From contig CACZBC010000007.1 of the NCBI GenBank assembly GCA_902779315.1, positions 1 through 57,080 on the forward strand: a stretch of 57,080 nt of DNA, given 5' to 3'. Below are positions 45,359 to 53,481 of the stretch, piece by piece. Each line of letters starts with the position of its first letter. Within the stretch, counting starts at the first letter, position 1. A program made the translations under genes and the position numbers. The notes beneath the pieces were generated by a model. That model saw only the letters and a program-made list of their open reading frames with translations. It made no database searches and had not been told where the DNA came from. Source of the stretch: an uncultured Bacteroidales bacterium (GTDB lineage: Bacteria; Bacteroidota; Bacteroidia; Bacteroidales; Bacteroidaceae).

Positions 45359-46608
45359 TTGACAAAGTCAAGAAATATATCGACCGAGAAATAGGGCTTC
45401 CACCTGAAGCTTTTATCCTCGTCGCTCTTAGTGGCGGAGCTGATTCTACCGCGCTTTTGCTCATTTTGAAGGAATTGGGTTACAAGGTTCATGCCTTGCA
45501 TTGCAACTTTCATTTGAGGGGTGAAGAGTCCAATCGCGACCAAGCTTTCGTGGAGGAACTCTGCAAGCAGAATGATGTGCCCTTGTCTGTCCGACATTTC
45601 CAAACGGAAGAAGAAGCAAAGCGCCGAGGCATCAGTTTGGAAATGGCAGCCCGCGACCTTCGTTATGACTGGTTCCGAGAGGAAATGAAGAACCTCAAAG
45701 CTTCGTGTATTGCAGTTGCCCATCATCGAGACGACCAAGCAGAGACATTGCTCTTGAACCTACTTCGTGGTACCGGATTGCGAGGTTTGGCAGGAATGCA
45801 GCCCAAACACGACGGCATTATCCGTCCGTTACTTTGTTTGAGCCGAGAAGAAATCCTCGATTATCTCCAGGAACGAGGCCAGTCTTTCGTTACAGACAGC
45901 TCGAATTCCGAACGAATTGCCCAAAGGAACAAGGTGCGTCTTGATGTCATTCCTCTGCTTCGGGAAATAAATCCTGCTGTTGTCGAGCATCTTCATCTTG
46001 CTTCCGAAAGTGTTCGCCAAAGTCTCCCTTATTATAATAAAGGTATAGAAGCGACTTTTGTGGAAAAGGGGATTACGGAAACCTGCTTCCCCCTGTCTGC
46101 TCTTTCTTCGCTAACTTTGCTTCACGAATGGCTTTTGGATAAAGGTTTCAATCGTGCTCAAGAAGAGGAGATGCTAAGTGCCGCGAACAGTCAGGTCGGC
46201 AAGGTTTGGCGTTCGAACAATCATTCGGTCCTTCGTGACCGCAATTCTTTGATACTTTCTCCCTTGTCAAAACAGGCTGAGGTGCCTCAAATCAAACAAG
46301 AGATAGTGTCTTGTATCGGCGAAACGGGCCCGGATATCGCATATTTTGATGCTGATTTGATTACAAATCAGATTGAAGTCCGTCCTGTTCAAGAAGGCGA
46401 TGCGTTCGTGCCTTTCGGCATGAAGGGCAGGAAGTTGGTGAGCGATTTCCTGACAGACCGCAAGCTCAATCGTTTCGAGAAAGCGGAACAATTTGTGGCG
46501 ATTTGTGGCGATGAAATCATTTGGCTTATAGGTCATCGCAGCGACAATCGTTTCAGGGTGACCGACGCGACTAAGCGTATTCTGAAACTTAGCGTGGTTA
46601 AATCGTAA
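45355..46608 (+). CDS. tilS: tRNA(Ile)-lysidine synthase
   Basis: 417 residues. PP-loop SGGADS (26-31), then LHCNFHLRGEESNRDQAFV, HHRDDQAETLLLNLLRGTGLRGLAGM and RPLLCLSREEILDYL. The C-terminal tRNA-binding domain is present (EVRPVQEGDAFVPFGMKGRKLVSDFL). The enzyme puts lysine on C34 of tRNA-Ile so that it reads AUA. Essential in most bacteria. It is the last gene of the mfd-recN-tilS transcript, followed by a strong hairpin. Confidence 0.95.
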   Translation: MIDKVKKYIDREIGLPPEAFILVALSGGADSTALLLILKELGYKVHALHCNFHLRGEESNRDQAFVEELCKQNDVPLSVRHFQTEEEAKRRGISLEMAARDLRYDWFREEMKNLKASCIAVAHHRDDQAETLLLNLLRGTGLRGLAGMQPKHDGIIRPLLCLSREEILDYLQERGQSFVTDSSNSERIAQRNKVRLDVIPLLREINPAVVEHLHLASESVRQSLPYYNKGIEATFVEKGITETCFPLSALSSLTLLHEWLLDKGFNRAQEEEMLSAANSQVGKVWRSNNHSVLRDRNSLILSPLSKQAEVPQIKQEIVSCIGETGPDIAYFDADLITNQIEVRPVQEGDAFVPFGMKGRKLVSDFLTDRKLNRFEKAEQFVAICGDEIIWLIGHRSDNRFRVTDATKRILKLSVVKS

Positions 46609-46614
46609 ACGTGA

Positions 46615-46680
46615 CGTGTGTCGTTGCCAATCATCACACGTGAAAATGCCCAACATCGCGTGTGATGTTGGGCATTTTCA
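46615..46680 (+). repeat. 22-bp tandem intergenic repeats, array 5 (overlaps the terminator)
   Basis: Three 22-bp units start at 46615, 46637 and 46659 (CGTGTGTCGTTGCC, CACGTGAAAATGCCC, CGTGTGATGTTGGGC). The third is close to the reverse complement of the second and pairs with it. Less similar to the consensus than arrays 2, 3, 4 and 6. Confidence 0.5.
46641..46680. terminator. bidirectional terminator between tilS and the fasciclin gene
   Basis: A perfect 17-bp stem (46641-46657 with 46664-46680; arm TGAAAATGCCCAACATC) and a 6-nt loop GCGTGT. It has A-rich and T-rich ends on both sides and serves the convergent tilS and fasciclin genes. Confidence 0.9.
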
Positions 46681-46699
46681 TTTGTGTTGACAAAACCTT

Positions 46700-48820
46700 T
46701 TACCAGATGTCTTCCGGCCTTTCGGGGTTGTCGTAAACTTCCTTCGGACAGTATTCCATGTAGTCCATGTAGAATTCCTTGTCTTCGGAATCTAGGACAG
46801 ATTTCAGTTTCATGTAGTAAGTCTTGTCAGGATCCATGGTCTGCCGAATGATGATATATCGGAGGTTTGAACTGCGATTGCGTTCAATGTCGGAACTGCT
46901 TCCGTCTGCCGTAACTGTCTTTGCGCCTTTCATTACGCCGTTGTTACGCAGTCGTTTGTCAACCTCGATGTTGTAGTCCTCGTCTTTTCCATCTGCTTCG
47001 TAACCGACATTCATGCTGCCAATACCTTTCGTCAGGTTCACAGGAATGCCTGCTGCGGGCAGTTTGGTCGGGTCTGAACCGAAGTAGAACTGCTGGATGC
47101 CTCGGTCGCCATTCGGCAATACATCGTAGCGGAACTCGTAGGTACCACGTCTCGGAACAGGAGGAAGCTTAAAGGTAAGCTCGAAGCGTCCTTTCGCTTT
47201 CATCTCGTCGCTATGGAGATTGCACCAGTTATAGCCGTATGCATTGAGATAAACGAAGAGCGTCTGGTCGTTCATCTGCATGTTTTCGAAGTAGTTGTAG
47301 ATGCGTGTTGCAGGGATATAGACGTCCTGGTTCTTCTCGTCGGCGGACATTTTGAGTCGGATGTCGTTGTTCATGGCTTCCGGGAAGAGTGTCATTCCGT
47401 CGAAGCGCAGACGTTCCTTGGCAAGGTTGTCGCGCACATTGTCGTTGTACGAGAGTGGCGCTCCGATTGGATAGATGCAACAATTGATGATGTCGTTCAG
47501 TATAGCATGCTCTGGGTCTCTGTCGACATAACATCCTTCCTTGTCGGCGTCGCAATAAAGTTCGTGCAGAATTTCCCGTCTGTCCTGTTCGAGTTTTGGG
47601 AAGCGGTTGAGGTAGATGCCGTTGCTTTCTTTGCTTTCATAGATTTTCAGGAGGCGGCGCTTGCCCATAGTCGTGTAGATTTCGTACATGGGTATGGTGA
47701 ACGTCTTTCTGGCTTGGTCGTAGCCGAACTCGTTCCTGTGGAAGACGAGGCGGTCAGCTGGAGTACGGAAGGGCAGGATGTGGTAGGTAGTCCATTGATA
47801 GAGGAGGTTCATCTCGCTCTCGTAGTTCTCGTCTGTCGTGAATCGGTCGTCGTCGGAATACTGATGGTTGTTCACAATCCATTGAATCAGAGCGGGGAGC
47901 AATGTTGCGGAAGGCGCTTTCGGATCTAGTCCTTGCTCGCGCCAGAATTCGTCTGTTTCGGCGAAGATGGTAAAGCCGTAGAGTCGGTGGCGAGGCGTCC
48001 AGTTGTCGCCATTCGGGAAATGTCCGTCGATGTACATGTGCATATTCTCGGGAATCTCGCCACGGAGGTATCTGTTCTCGTAGACTTCATCGCGGATTTT
48101 GGAGAGCGTGTCCATCAGTCCGCAAGCCTGTATGGCCTTTGCCATGACGAGGAAGCCTTCCTGATCGTTGTCGAGCATTTCCTGCAGATACAGGGCTGCC
48201 GTCACGTCCTTCGGAGCGATGACGCGAGTCACTTGGTGTATGACGCCGTTTGTGACAATGATGTCGCGTTCAGTGATGTTGATTGGGCAAGTGTTGTTGA
48301 TGAAGATGGTGTCAACGCCTTGGTAGCGGACGGACAACCTGCGGTCGTTCATGTTGTTCAGGGGGAACTCCGTGCCGGTCTTTTGCGGGAAAGCATTTAC
48401 CTGGAATGCTTCTTCGTGGTCGCCCGAGTCGATGACGGAATTGCAGACCACCACTCGGATTACCGAGTCGCGCTTGTGGTCGCTCACGAAAGCGTCCCAC
48501 GAAGGTTCGCTCAGTAGCGAAGGCTCTTCCTCGCAAAGTTCTTCCAGGTAGGTCTGGATGGCATCGTTTGTCGGCGCGAATACGGTGTAGTGTCCTCTTG
48601 CGCTCAGCAATTCGCCGACGGTACTTTTGCTTCGAATCGAGATGGGAGTTAATTTCAGAAGCCTGACGTATTCGGAATATGTGTTGTGCTTCTCCAAATA
48701 ACTCATAACGTTGTCGGATGTAAAGACGTATCGCGCGGAAGTGTCGATGTCCTCGGTACATCCCCACAGCGTAAATAGTAGAATTGCAATGGTTAAAGTC
48801 TTTCCAAACAGGAATTTCAT
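46700..48820 (-). CDS. fasciclin (FAS1)-domain lipoprotein
   Basis: 706 residues. Lipoprotein signal: TLWGC with Cys21 as the lipid site. A FAS1-type domain covers about 30-205 (LLSARGHYTVFAPTNDAIQ ... RDIIVTNGVIHQVTRVI). A second, more divergent FAS1-like part may follow, and the C-terminal 200 residues are beta-rich (FELTFKLPPVPRRGTYEFRY). FAS1 domains mediate surface adhesion or binding. Bacteroidota carry such lipoproteins near glycan-utilisation genes, but no SusC/SusD pair is present here. It is transcribed alone, with a TATTTTTG promoter. Confidence 0.83.
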   Translation of the reverse strand: MKFLFGKTLTIAILLFTLWGCTEDIDTSARYVFTSDNVMSYLEKHNTYSEYVRLLKLTPISIRSKSTVGELLSARGHYTVFAPTNDAIQTYLEELCEEEPSLLSEPSWDAFVSDHKRDSVIRVVVCNSVIDSGDHEEAFQVNAFPQKTGTEFPLNNMNDRRLSVRYQGVDTIFINNTCPINITERDIIVTNGVIHQVTRVIAPKDVTAALYLQEMLDNDQEGFLVMAKAIQACGLMDTLSKIRDEVYENRYLRGEIPENMHMYIDGHFPNGDNWTPRHRLYGFTIFAETDEFWREQGLDPKAPSATLLPALIQWIVNNHQYSDDDRFTTDENYESEMNLLYQWTTYHILPFRTPADRLVFHRNEFGYDQARKTFTIPMYEIYTTMGKRRLLKIYESKESNGIYLNRFPKLEQDRREILHELYCDADKEGCYVDRDPEHAILNDIINCCIYPIGAPLSYNDNVRDNLAKERLRFDGMTLFPEAMNNDIRLKMSADEKNQDVYIPATRIYNYFENMQMNDQTLFVYLNAYGYNWCNLHSDEMKAKGRFELTFKLPPVPRRGTYEFRYDVLPNGDRGIQQFYFGSDPTKLPAAGIPVNLTKGIGSMNVGYEADGKDEDYNIEVDKRLRNNGVMKGAKTVTADGSSSDIERNRSSNLRYIIIRQTMDPDKTYYMKLKSVLDSEDKEFYMDYMEYCPKEVYDNPERPEDIW

Positions 48821-48855
48821 GGTTGGATTGTGTTTGTTATTGTTAGTTTCGAATG

Positions 48856-48863
48856 CAAAAATA
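48856..48863 (-). promoter_or_regulatory. -7 promoter element (TATTTTTG)
   Basis: TATTTTTG on the minus strand, 35 nt before the fasciclin lipoprotein ATG. It is divergent from the typA promoter. Confidence 0.6.
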
Positions 48864-48907
48864 CAAAATATTTATGAAATGTGAATAATGATTTTTAAAT
48901 TATTTTG

Positions 48908-48915
48908 TACCTTTG
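48908..48915 (+). promoter_or_regulatory. -7 promoter element (TACCTTTG) of typA
   Basis: TACCTTTG on the plus strand, 22 nt before the typA ATG at 48938. Confidence 0.75.
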
Positions 48916-48937
48916 CACGCAAAATATTGAAAAAAGT

Positions 48938-50065
48938 ATGCAAAGCATCAGGAATATTGCTATCATTGCACATGTTGACCATGGCAAAACAACCCTTGTG
49001 GATAAAATGCTTCTGGCTGGAAACCTCTTCCGCGAGAATCAGCAGACCGGCGAACTTATGCTCGACAACAACGAGCTTGAACGTGAGCGAGGCATAACGA
49101 TTCTTTCCAAGAACGTGAGCATCAACTACAAGGACACGAAGATAAACATCATCGATACTCCGGGACACAGCGACTTCGGTGGCGAGGTTGAGCGTGTGCT
49201 CAACATGGCCGACGGATGCTTGCTGCTCGTCGATGCCTTCGAGGGACCGATGCCACAAACGCGTTTCGTCCTTCAAAAGGCTTTGCAGATTGGCTTGAAG
49301 CCCGTCGTGGTTATCAATAAGGTGGATAAGCCAAACTGTCGTCCCGAGGAGGTTTACGAGATGGTGTTCGACTTGATGTGCGACCTCGATGCGACTGAGG
49401 ATCAGCTCGATTTCCCCGTCATTTACGGCTCTGCAAAGCAAGGTTGGATGGCGGAGGATTGGCAAACACCAACTACTGACATCACCTATCTGCTGGACTG
49501 CATCCTGAAGTATATCCCCGAACCTCAGGTACTGGAAGGCACGCCTCAAATGCTCATCACGAGCCTCGATTATAGCAACTATACTGGCCGTATCGCAGTG
49601 GGGCGCGTACATCGTGGTACGTTGAAAGAGGGCATGAACATTACGATTGCCCATCGTAACGGCCAGATGGAAAAGACGAAAATCAAGGAGCTCCACACCT
49701 TCACGGGTATGGGACGACAGAAGACCTCGGAGGTCAGCTCGGGTGACATCTGTGCGATTGTTGGTTTGGAGCGCTTCGAGATAGGCGACACGCTTTGCGA
49801 CTTCGAGAATCCCGAGCCTTTGCCACCCATCAGTATCGACGAGCCGACGATGTCCATGCTCTTTACCATCAACGATTCGCCCTTCTTCGGCAAGGAAGGC
49901 AAGTATTGCACGAGCCGTCGGAGCGCGAACTCGAGAAGAACCTTGCCCTGCGTGTCGAGGTGCCCGAAGGCTATACGGACCGTTGGATTGTGTCGGGTAG
50001 GGGCGTTTTGCATCTGTCCGTCCTCATCGAAACCATGCGTCGCGAGGGTTATGAATTGCAGGTAG
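48938..50065 (+). CDS. typA: TypA/BipA GTPase, 5' part; frame broken near 49919
   Basis: From the ATG at 48938 the frame gives about 327 residues of normal TypA: G1 [45 protein letters not shown], and the domain 2 [16 protein letters not shown]. After [14 protein letters not shown] (to 49918) the sequence changes to unrelated Arg/Ser-rich residues and stops at 50065. The expected continuation is in another frame from 49921. Homologues have six residues (HIxDRL type) between TSR and the xxELxKNLALRV segment; only two bases of that stretch remain, so about 16 nt are missing. TypA is a ribosome-associated GTPase needed mainly under stress or cold. As read, it lacks domains III, V and the C-terminal domain. 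An assembly error remains possible. Confidence 0.85.
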   Translation: MQSIRNIAIIAHVDHGKTTLVDKMLLAGNLFRENQQTGELMLDNNELERERGITILSKNVSINYKDTKINIIDTPGHSDFGGEVERVLNMADGCLLLVDAFEGPMPQTRFVLQKALQIGLKPVVVINKVDKPNCRPEEVYEMVFDLMCDLDATEDQLDFPVIYGSAKQGWMAEDWQTPTTDITYLLDCILKYIPEPQVLEGTPQMLITSLDYSNYTGRIAVGRVHRGTLKEGMNITIAHRNGQMEKTKIKELHTFTGMGRQKTSEVSSGDICAIVGLERFEIGDTLCDFENPEPLPPISIDEPTMSMLFTINDSPFFGKEGKYCTSRRSANSRRTLPCVSRCPKAIRTVGLCRVGAFCICPSSSKPCVARVMNCR

Positions 50066-50724
50066 GTCAGCCGCAAGTCATATATAAGGAAATAGATGGT
50101 GTGAAGTGCGAGCCCATCGAGGAGATGACGATTAATGTGCCCGAGGAGTTCTCGTCGAAGATGATTGATATGGTGACGCGCCGCAAGGGCGAAATGACAA
50201 GCATGGAGAGCCAGGGAGAGCGCGTCAACATCGAGTTCCTCATCCCTTCTCGCGGCATTATTGGCCTGCGCACAAACATGCTCACGGCCAGTCAGGGCGA
50301 AGCCATCATCGCCCATCGCTTCAAGGAATACCAGCCTTATAAGGGCGACATAAACCGACGCGTAAACGGCTCCCTCATTGCCCTGGAGAGCGGTAACGCC
50401 TACGCCTATGCCATCGACCATTTGCAGGACCGCGGACGCTTCTTCATCGAGCCTCAGGATCAAGTCTATGCAGGTCAGGTTGTCGGCGAGCATGTTCACG
50501 AGAACGACATCGTCATTAATGTCTGCAAGGCCAAGCAATTGACGAATGTGCGTGCTAGCGGCACAGACGAAAAGGCGCACATCATTCCGGCCACAATCTT
50601 CTCGCTGGAGGAGGCGCTGGAGTACATCAAGGCCGACGAATATGTGGAGGTTACGCCCAAGAGCATGCGCATGCGCAAGGTCATCCTCGACCACCTGGAA
50701 AGGAAAAGGGCGAACAAGGAGTAG
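49919..50724 (+). pseudogene. typA: 3' part of typA in another frame
   Basis: The frame after the break carries the rest of Typ[89 protein letters not shown] and the C-terminal VEVTPKSMRMRKVILD. An in-frame start at 49795 exists but lies upstream of the break and translates as non-TypA sequence, so this part is probably not made as a separate functional protein unless ribosomes or repair restore the frame. There are no further lesions, suggesting a recent event or an assembly error. Confidence 0.85.
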
Positions 50725-50725
50725 G

Positions 50726-50757
50726 ATGATAAAATGAAAGAATGAAGATATGAAAAA
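50726..50757. repeat. 8-bp tandem repeat carrying the GH99/71-like start codon
   Basis: ATGATAAA, ATGAAAGA, ATGAAGAT, ATGAAAAA. The last unit is the start of the hydrolase gene (50750). A T-rich 8-bp series continues in the signal peptide (50761-50792). Confidence 0.7.
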
Positions 50758-52576
50758 GTCTTTCCTGTTTTCTTGTTTTCTAATTCTCTTATTTTCAGGA
50801 GTTTTAGCTCAATCCACTTGGGTTGCCACTGATGCTCTTGGTCGCACTTTGCCCACTGCTGAGGAATGTCCGCTCAAGACCGACAAACCTCGAACTGTAG
50901 GCATTTTCTATATTACTTGGCACACCCCGGACCATCATGACGGACAGCCTTACACCTACGACGTGACGAAGCGCATCGAGGAGAACCCCGATTGCACAAA
51001 AGGCGAGCCCGACTTCCCTTATGCCACCTATCATTGGGGTGAACCCGAGTACGGATACTTCCTCAGTCAGGACAAATATGTCTGCTTCCACGACCTCTCG
51101 ATGCTTGCCGATGCGGGAGTTGACGTGCTTATCATGGACGTCACAAATGCCGTCTACTATTGGGACGAATGGGAAGTCCTCTTCCAGACAATGCAGGAGA
51201 TGAAAGCCCTCGGAAACAAGGTGCCGAAGTTCTGCTTCTGGGCATTCAACGGCAACGTGATTGACGTGGTTCAGAGCCTCTACGAACGCTTCTACAAGAC
51301 GCCTCGCTATCAGGATTGCTGGTTCTACTGGGACGGCAAGCCGTTGTTACTTTACAATGCCACGCCCAGTGTAGATGCCAATCCCAATGGCGGACAAAGT
51401 GACAAGGAGTATAGCGAGGAAGTCAAGGAGTTCTTTACCTTGAGGAACATGTGGTGGGGCTATCATTCTTGGGCTGGAGCGCCTTATGTTGGAGGCGAGG
51501 ACAAGTGGAGTTTCGGCTACGAGTTGAATGACCCGAATGTGGCAGCCCTCAAGCCCGAAGAGTTGTGTTCGAAGCATCAGGGGCATCTCGAAGAGATGGC
51601 AGTCACGCCTGCCCAGCATCCCATCAGCATTACGGGAAAGAGTTGGCGACGCGAAACTCTGGAGCCTGCTCTTGATGGAAAAGACATGCCAACAAAAGCT
51701 TTTGTGCCTTGGTTGGGAGAAGAACGGGAGAATCCCACGCAATACGGCATCTACTTCCAAGACCGTTGGGACGAAGCGTTTCAGGTTGATCCGGACTTTA
51801 TCTACCTCAACGACTGGAACGAGTGGACGGCTGGCAAGTACCGGAACGGCAAAGACCCTTCGGGACAGGCCGACATGCACATCGATTTCCTCGGCAGGAA
51901 GGAGAATCCCTTCTACTTCGTGGACCAGTACAATGCCGAGTTCAACCGCACCATCGCGCCCATGAAAGGCGGCTGGACGGACAACTACTACATGCAGATG
52001 GTCCAGAACATCCGTCGCTATAAAGGCGTAGCACCCATGCCCGTCCATCGCGGCTATCAGCAGATCACGCTCGATGGAAAGCTCGACGAATGGCAGCCCG
52101 ACAGCAGCTTCCTCGACACCCGTGGCGACGTTCTCCATCGCGACCACAACGGCTACGGCGACCTGCACTACACCGACAATACGGGCCGTAACGACATCGT
52201 GCGTTGCCTGGTTGCAGTCGACAAGAAGAACATCTATTTTGCAGCCGAGACGGCCCAGCCGCTCACGCCCAGCACGGACCGGAACTGGATGTTGCTCTAC
52301 ATCGACACCGACGAGGACGGGAAATTTGACATCGGAATCCAAGATTTAAGACTGGTAACTCCGAAGTTCGAGAAAGACTGGGATGTTGCAGTGGGGGAGA
52401 AGTGCGTCGAAGTGGCCATCCCGCGCAAGTTGCTCGGCAAGACGGGAAAACGTTTCAGCCTGTCCTTCAAGTGGGCCGACAATCCCACCCTTCCGGGCGA
52501 CATCATCTCCGTCTCCACCACCGGCGACACCGCACCCAACCGCCGCTTCGCCTACCGCTTCGTCTGGGAGAGATAA
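50750..52576 (+). CDS. exported glycoside-hydrolase-like protein (GH99/GH71-like) with C-terminal CBM9/DOMON-like domain
   Basis: 608 residues with a signal peptide (MKKSFLFSCFLILLFSGVLA). The N-terminal 400 residues look like a TIM barrel of the GH99/GH71-like superfamily: GIFYITWH, YGYFLSQDKYVCFHDLSMLA, VDVLIMDVTNAVYYWDEW, CFWAFNGNVIDVVQSLYERF, and YLNDWNEWTAG near 350-365, whose Glu is a candidate acid/base. Residues about 440-608 resemble a CBM9/DOMON-like sandwich (ITLDGKLDEWQP, CLVAVDKKNIYFAAETAQPL, YIDTDEDGKFDIGIQDL). It probably acts on a polysaccharide in the periplasm or at the surface; the substrate is unknown. It lies 25 bp after typA and near the GH92 gene. Confidence 0.72.
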   Translation: MKKSFLFSCFLILLFSGVLAQSTWVATDALGRTLPTAEECPLKTDKPRTVGIFYITWHTPDHHDGQPYTYDVTKRIEENPDCTKGEPDFPYATYHWGEPEYGYFLSQDKYVCFHDLSMLADAGVDVLIMDVTNAVYYWDEWEVLFQTMQEMKALGNKVPKFCFWAFNGNVIDVVQSLYERFYKTPRYQDCWFYWDGKPLLLYNATPSVDANPNGGQSDKEYSEEVKEFFTLRNMWWGYHSWAGAPYVGGEDKWSFGYELNDPNVAALKPEELCSKHQGHLEEMAVTPAQHPISITGKSWRRETLEPALDGKDMPTKAFVPWLGEERENPTQYGIYFQDRWDEAFQVDPDFIYLNDWNEWTAGKYRNGKDPSGQADMHIDFLGRKENPFYFVDQYNAEFNRTIAPMKGGWTDNYYMQMVQNIRRYKGVAPMPVHRGYQQITLDGKLDEWQPDSSFLDTRGDVLHRDHNGYGDLHYTDNTGRNDIVRCLVAVDKKNIYFAAETAQPLTPSTDRNWMLLYIDTDEDGKFDIGIQDLRLVTPKFEKDWDVAVGEKCVEVAIPRKLLGKTGKRFSLSFKWADNPTLPGDIISVSTTGDTAPNRRFAYRFVWER

Positions 52577-52718
52577 AGCAAAGGGGGCTTCCTTCGTAGT
52601 GTGTCAAAATCGTCTGACCTTGGGGCGCGTTTTATCAGTAAGTCAATTTTTCTTTTTGGGATAGGGATTCGCCGCTGCGTGTCCCCATTCATATATGGTG
52701 TTCCGCGAAGGGAATCGT

Positions 52719-52784
52719 CACGTTTGACGTTTGCATTTGTCTAGTGTGACGATTGCGATTGTCGCGTGTGTCGTTTCAAATCCA
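52719..52784 (+). repeat. 22-bp tandem intergenic repeats, array 6
   Basis: Three 22-bp units start at 52719, 52741 and 52763 (CACGTTTGACGTTTGC, CTAGTGTGACGATTGC, CGCGTGTGTCGTTTC). They lie in the 902-bp gap between the two glycosidase genes. The preceding 52577-52718 shows nothing recognisable. Confidence 0.75.
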
Positions 52785-52787
52785 GCA

Positions 52788-52795
52788 CAAAGGTA
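52788..52795 (-). promoter_or_regulatory. orphan TACCTTTG promoter pointing into repeat array 6
   Basis: A perfect TACCTTTG on the minus strand in a context like that of the ftsK and glucosaminidase promoters (GCACAAAGGTACG on the plus strand). No reading frame follows, only the 22-bp array read in reverse. Confidence 0.4.
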
Positions 52796-52897
52796 CGGCG
52801 TTTTCATGAGGTATAAAATTACCCGTTTTATACTTTTCGAAAAACGGATGCAGCTCCATGCTCGGGGGTGGATGGATTTCTTTTTAGCAGAAAGGGC

Positions 52898-53049
52898 TGT
52901 GACAAAATGACACTTGTGACATGTCACGAAATTAGAGGCGACGTTTTCGCCTATATATATCAATAATTACATATATTATTAATAATAAAGTAATATATAG
53001 CCTTCGCTTTTCTCTCAAAATCTTTTGTCATTTTTGTCATTTTGTCACA
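52898..53049. repeat. palindromic element with TGTCA repeats and an AT-rich core, copy 2
   Basis: Outer inverted repeat TGTGACAAAATGACA (52898-52912) and its reverse complement (53035-53049), each arm continued by further TGTCA/TGACA motifs. The core (52951-53000) is nearly all A and T, bounded by CTATATAT and ATATATAG. It shares its architecture, but not exact sequence, with 8089-8243. Confidence 0.7.
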
Positions 53050-53107
53050 AACTTCCCGTAATCTCCTTTTTTGCCCCCACCGAAGCCGCGATTTCCCCCT
53101 CGTTTTC

Positions 53108-53276
53108 ATGCCAAATAGATTTGCTTGTCTTGGCACGGAATCCAGAACCCCTCTGATTTGCCCAGAAATGCCCCTAAAATCGCTTCAAATCCCTCCGACA
53201 TTTACACCACCGAGGCAAAAACAAGAGCTCTACGGTGCCATAAAACGAGCCGTTAAAATTCGAGAATTTTACCTCT
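53108..53276 (-). repeat. dispersed ~170-bp element with conserved hairpins, copy 2
   Basis: The reverse complement matches 27278-27452 along its length, with small indels. The hairpin TAAAATTC-GA-GAATTTTA is conserved with a changed loop. A second weaker pairing, ACGG...CCGT, is also present in both copies. Its outer end lies 59 bp from the TGTCA palindrome at 52898-53049. 53277-53446 holds no gene. Confidence 0.7.
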
Positions 53277-53446
53277 TCGAAATCGTGCCCCAAAATCTTA
53301 TAATTATCCTTTTGGAAATAAATGCAAAAAAGCAAATAAAACATTGCTTAAAAAGACGCACAATAATATCATGGATTCGCAACTGGGGCTTCTTTTTTGC
53401 TTTGCAATAAACCTTTTCGAGGGAAGTTTGTCTAATAATTTATAAA

Positions 53447-53481
53447 AGACAACAGACAACAGACAATAGACAACAGATATG
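53447..53481. repeat. 7-bp tandem repeat carrying the GH92 start codon
   Basis: AGACAAC, AGACAAC, AGACAAT, AGACAAC, then AGATATG, whose ATG (53479) starts the GH92 gene. Confidence 0.85.

Noticed and set aside
53042-53410. A 122-residue frame covering the 170-bp element, similar in translation to a minus-strand frame at 27129-27452
   Set aside because: The similarity follows from DNA-level homology and is best in hairpin blocks; lengths and ends differ, no start context or promoter fits, and no domain is recognisable. Treated as a repeat element.
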